From contig NHEU02000019.1 of NCBI GenBank assembly GCA_002171495.2, forward strand, positions 8,720 through 15,589: a DNA stretch of 6,870 nt, in the 5' to 3' direction. Position numbers and translations under genes: made by a program. The notes below the pieces were generated by a model. That model was not told where the DNA came from. It did no database searches and saw only the letters and a list, made by a program, of their open reading frames with translations. This document shows, in pieces, positions 4,840 through 6,870 of the stretch. Numbering within the stretch: the first letter of the stretch is position 1; every line of letters starts with the position of its first letter. This DNA is from Alphaproteobacteria bacterium TMED93 (lineage in GTDB: Bacteria; Pseudomonadota; Alphaproteobacteria; TMED109).

Positions 4840-5630
4840 TAATGCCAGCACCTTTTTTTCCAGGAAAGCAAAATTATAAAACAGCAGGTAAATCGAAACT
4901 ATCTAGACAACAATTTATAAAAGCGCTAAAAGACTTAGGCAAGGTCAGATATCATAGCTTGCATCCATTTCATAAGCTTTTACATAACGGCAAACTTTCT
5001 TTTGAACAAATTCAAGCTTGGGCTTTGAATAGGTTTTACTATCAATGGTCTATTCCTAGAAAAGATCTAACTTTAATGGCAAGAATTAATGATGTTAATT
5101 TAAGACTAGAATGGAGATCAAGGGTAATAGATCACGAAGGTGATATTGATGGAAGTGGAGGTATAAAAAGATATTTGCAATTATGTGAAACCTTAAAATT
5201 AGACCTTGATTATGTTAAATCATGTCAGGGAATACTTCCCGGTACCAGGTTTGCTGTTGATGCTTACGTAAATTTTGTACAAGAGAAATCATTGCTTGAA
5301 GGCATAGCTTCCTCACTCACTGAAATTTATGCACCTGCGATACATAAAGAAAGAATAGCGGGACTTGCAAAACATTATGATTGGGCTAATGATTATGCTT
5401 TAGCCTATTTTAAAAAAAGAATTAATCAGGCTAGAAGAGATGTTGAATTTGGAAGAGAATGGGTTATAAATAACGCTATGACTCGAAGTGATCAAGAAGC
5501 TGTTCTAAATGCAGTAAAATTCAAAACAGAAGTGCTTTGGGCACAACTTGATGCACTCTATTACGCTTATGTAGACCCAGGGAATATACCCCCTGGAGCA
5601 TATATTCCTAAAAAAATTAGAAAGCAATAA
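4836..5630 (+). CDS. pqqC: PqqC, pyrroloquinoline-quinone synthase (264 aa)
   Basis: Cofactor-free oxidase of the last step: it converts AHQQ to PQQ by ring closure and oxidation using O2. The fold is the all-helical TENA/heme-oxygenase type, in the cytoplasm. With the start at 4836 the protein has 264 residues, against 251 in Klebsiella. Known active-site residues reappear at a constant offset of 16: His40, Tyr69-Gln70, Arg96, His100, Glu163, His170, Arg173, Tyr191, Arg195 and Lys230 (Klebsiella His24, Tyr53-Gln54, Arg80, His84, Glu147, His154, Arg157, Tyr175, Arg179, Lys214). The enzyme should therefore be active. The frame is open upstream to 4800, but ATG 4836 overlaps the pqqB stop (ATGA) and has GGAG (4824-4827) at proper distance; ATG 4842 is a less likely alternative. 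Confidence 0.97.
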   Translation: MIMPAPFFPGKQNYKTAGKSKLSRQQFIKALKDLGKVRYHSLHPFHKLLHNGKLSFEQIQAWALNRFYYQWSIPRKDLTLMARINDVNLRLEWRSRVIDHEGDIDGSGGIKRYLQLCETLKLDLDYVKSCQGILPGTRFAVDAYVNFVQEKSLLEGIASSLTEIYAPAIHKERIAGLAKHYDWANDYALAYFKKRINQARRDVEFGREWVINNAMTRSDQEAVLNAVKFKTEVLWAQLDALYYAYVDPGNIPPGAYIPKKIRKQ

Positions 5631-5635
5631 TAATA

Positions 5636-5926
5636 ATGGTAGAGCTAATTAAATTAAAATCTGATGACATGCCTAAATTACCTCGTCATGCTAAATTAAG
5701 ATATGATGAGGCTAGAAAAAAGTGGATTATTAATGCACCAGAAAGAGTTTTTGAATTGGATGAAATAGCAGCAGAAATTATGCAAATGATTGATGGAAAC
5801 CTAAGTATTAATCAAATAGTAGATAAACTTGCTAATAAGTTTGAAAATGCTCCAAAAGAACAGATATCAAAAGATGTAATTATTATGTTGCAGTCTTTAG
5901 CAGATAAGGGATTTGTAATAAAATGA
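5636..5926 (+). CDS. pqqD: PqqD, PqqA-binding peptide chaperone (96 aa)
   Basis: A small winged-helix RiPP recognition element that binds the PqqA peptide and presents it to the radical-SAM enzyme PqqE. Family marks are P-K-L-P-R-H-A-K-L-R-Y-D (13-24), the conserved W-I-I-N-A-P-E-R-V-F-E-L-D (29-41), the I-D-G region near 52-54 and D-V-I...L-Q-S-L-A-D-K-G at the C-terminus. The length matches the stand-alone form (about 90-95 residues); it is not fused to pqqC or pqqE as in some species. It begins 5 bases after the pqqC stop without a clear Shine-Dalgarno, suggesting translational coupling, and its stop overlaps the pqqE start (ATGA). Confidence 0.95.
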   Translation: MVELIKLKSDDMPKLPRHAKLRYDEARKKWIINAPERVFELDEIAAEIMQMIDGNLSINQIVDKLANKFENAPKEQISKDVIIMLQSLADKGFVIK

Positions 5927-6870
5927 AGCAGAAAAATTCAAAAATGGAATGTAAAAATAGTAGTTACATTACACCTGAGAAAAAGAGTAAGATGTTAATT
6001 CCTTATGCTGTACTTTGTGAATTAACACACAGATGTCCTCTATCCTGTCCATATTGCTCTAATCCAGTACAACTTGAAATGAAATCAAACGAAGTAAGTA
6101 CAGAAATTTGGAAAAAAGCTTTAACTGAAGCTGTAAAACTAGGAATTTTACAAGCTCATTTTTCTGGTGGAGAGCCTACCGCAAGAAAAGATTTAGAAGT
6201 TTTAATAAATCATGCTGCTAAAGAAGGATTGTATACAAACCTTATTACTTCAGGTGTTTTAGTAAACGAAGAAAGGCTTAAAAAACTTTATGACTCTGGA
6301 TTAGATCACGTACAAATATCAATTCAGGACACAGATCCTGAAAATTCAGAGAAAATAGCTGGTTTCAAAGGACATAACAAAAAACTAGAAGTCTGTAAGC
6401 TTGTTAGAAAAGTTGGATTACCCTTAACTATAAACTCAGTAATGCACCGTCAAAATTTACATAATCTAAAATCTATGATTGAATTAGCTGTAGAATTGGA
6501 TGCAGAAAGACTTGAAGTAGCTCAAGTACAATACTATGGATGGGCCTTAAAAAATCAAACTGCATTTCTACCTACTAGAACACAGCTAGATAATGCTACA
6601 AAAGTTGTAGAAGAAGCAAGAATAAAATATAAAGGTATCCTTGCTATAGACTATGTAGTACCAGATTATTATGCAAAAAAACCAAAATCATGTATGGGCG
6701 GCTGGGGAAGACAGTTTTTGAATATTACTCCTGCTGGAAAAGTATTGCCTTGTCATGCTGCTGAGTCTTTAACCTTTCTTGATTTTGATAATATCAAAGA
6801 AAAACCATTGTCATGGATCTGGGAACATTCTCAGTCATTCAATAGGTTTAGAGGAACTGATTGGATGCCA
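5923..6870 (+). CDS. pqqE: PqqE, radical SAM PqqA Glu-Tyr crosslinking enzyme, 3' truncated by window end
   Basis: The frame is open from ATG 5923, which overlaps the pqqD stop as ATGA, to the right edge: 316 residues of a protein usually about 360-390 long. The radical SAM cluster motif C-P-L-S-C-P-Y-C is at Cys38, Cys42 and Cys45, and F-S-G-G-E-P at 80-85 binds S-adenosylmethionine. The family stretch V-A-Q-V-Q-Y-Y-G-W-A-L lies at 199-209. The SPASM domain begins with Cys257 and Cys277, the same 20-residue spacing as Cys248/Cys268 of Methylobacterium PqqE; the remaining auxiliary-cluster cysteines would lie beyond the window. PqqE forms the carbon-carbon bond between Glu15 and Tyr19 of PqqA, held by PqqD. 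An N-terminal tail of about 25 residues precedes the core; a later Met (8 or 24) could also start it. Confidence 0.96.
   Translation, partial: MKQKNSKMECKNSSYITPEKKSKMLIPYAVLCELTHRCPLSCPYCSNPVQLEMKSNEVSTEIWKKALTEAVKLGILQAHFSGGEPTARKDLEVLINHAAKEGLYTNLITSGVLVNEERLKKLYDSGLDHVQISIQDTDPENSEKIAGFKGHNKKLEVCKLVRKVGLPLTINSVMHRQNLHNLKSMIELAVELDAERLEVAQVQYYGWALKNQTAFLPTRTQLDNATKVVEEARIKYKGILAIDYVVPDYYAKKPKSCMGGWGRQFLNITPAGKVLPCHAAESLTFLDFDNIKEKPLSWIWEHSQSFNRFRGTDWMP

Noticed and set aside
1..6870. CRISPR array, insertion sequence, phage or attachment site
   Set aside because: No spaced direct repeats, transposase frames, terminal inverted repeats or tRNA 3'-end duplication were found within the window.

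Overview
The window is AT-rich, with compact genes and short intergenic gaps. It looks like a streamlined proteobacterium, probably a marine alphaproteobacterium. The supporting signs are the low GC, the style of the PqqA and PqqB sequences, and a very small TPP riboswitch in front of a ThiV-like transporter, an arrangement described in SAR11-type bacteria. The exact lineage cannot be fixed from the sequence alone; low-GC methylotrophs such as OM43 are an alternative.

Left part (1-1813). The window opens inside an M20D-type amidohydrolase and continues through a gene-free stretch to a complete tRNA-Phe (anticodon GAA, CCA encoded). Next comes a small plus-strand cluster with a good sigma70-like promoter. 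It holds a 57-residue putative lipoprotein, possibly a 24-residue membrane peptide, and a 117-residue membrane protein. That membrane protein resembles the four transmembrane segments of MotA/PomA with the large cytoplasmic loop removed. A short stretch before the next gene may hold a decayed ORF.

Middle part (1814-3673, minus strand). A sodium:solute symporter of the SSS family is preceded by a TPP (THI-box) riboswitch. The aptamer ends directly at the start codon and contains the Shine-Dalgarno sequence, so control is most likely translational. This points to a thiamin-related substrate, most likely the pyrimidine precursor HMP (ThiV). Thiamin pyrophosphate would shut off uptake when plentiful. 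A 95-residue ORF of unknown function lies upstream on the same strand.

Right part (3780-6870, plus strand). This is a PQQ biosynthesis operon in canonical order, pqqA-B-C-D-E, and pqqE runs off the window end. PqqA (24 residues) is the peptide substrate. PqqD is the chaperone that presents it to the radical-SAM enzyme PqqE, which crosslinks its Glu and Tyr. PqqB is a metallo-beta-lactamase-fold enzyme assigned to a hydroxylation step, and PqqC performs the final oxidation and ring closure. Genes B/C and D/E overlap by ATGA and C/D are 5 bases apart, so they are probably translationally coupled. No pqqF/pqqG protease and no PQQ-dependent dehydrogenase is visible; either could lie beyond the right edge.

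The points most worth a second look are the riboswitch-controlled transporter, the miniature MotA-like protein with its lipoprotein neighbour, and PqqB with two cysteines missing from the usual N-terminal CxCxxC motif.
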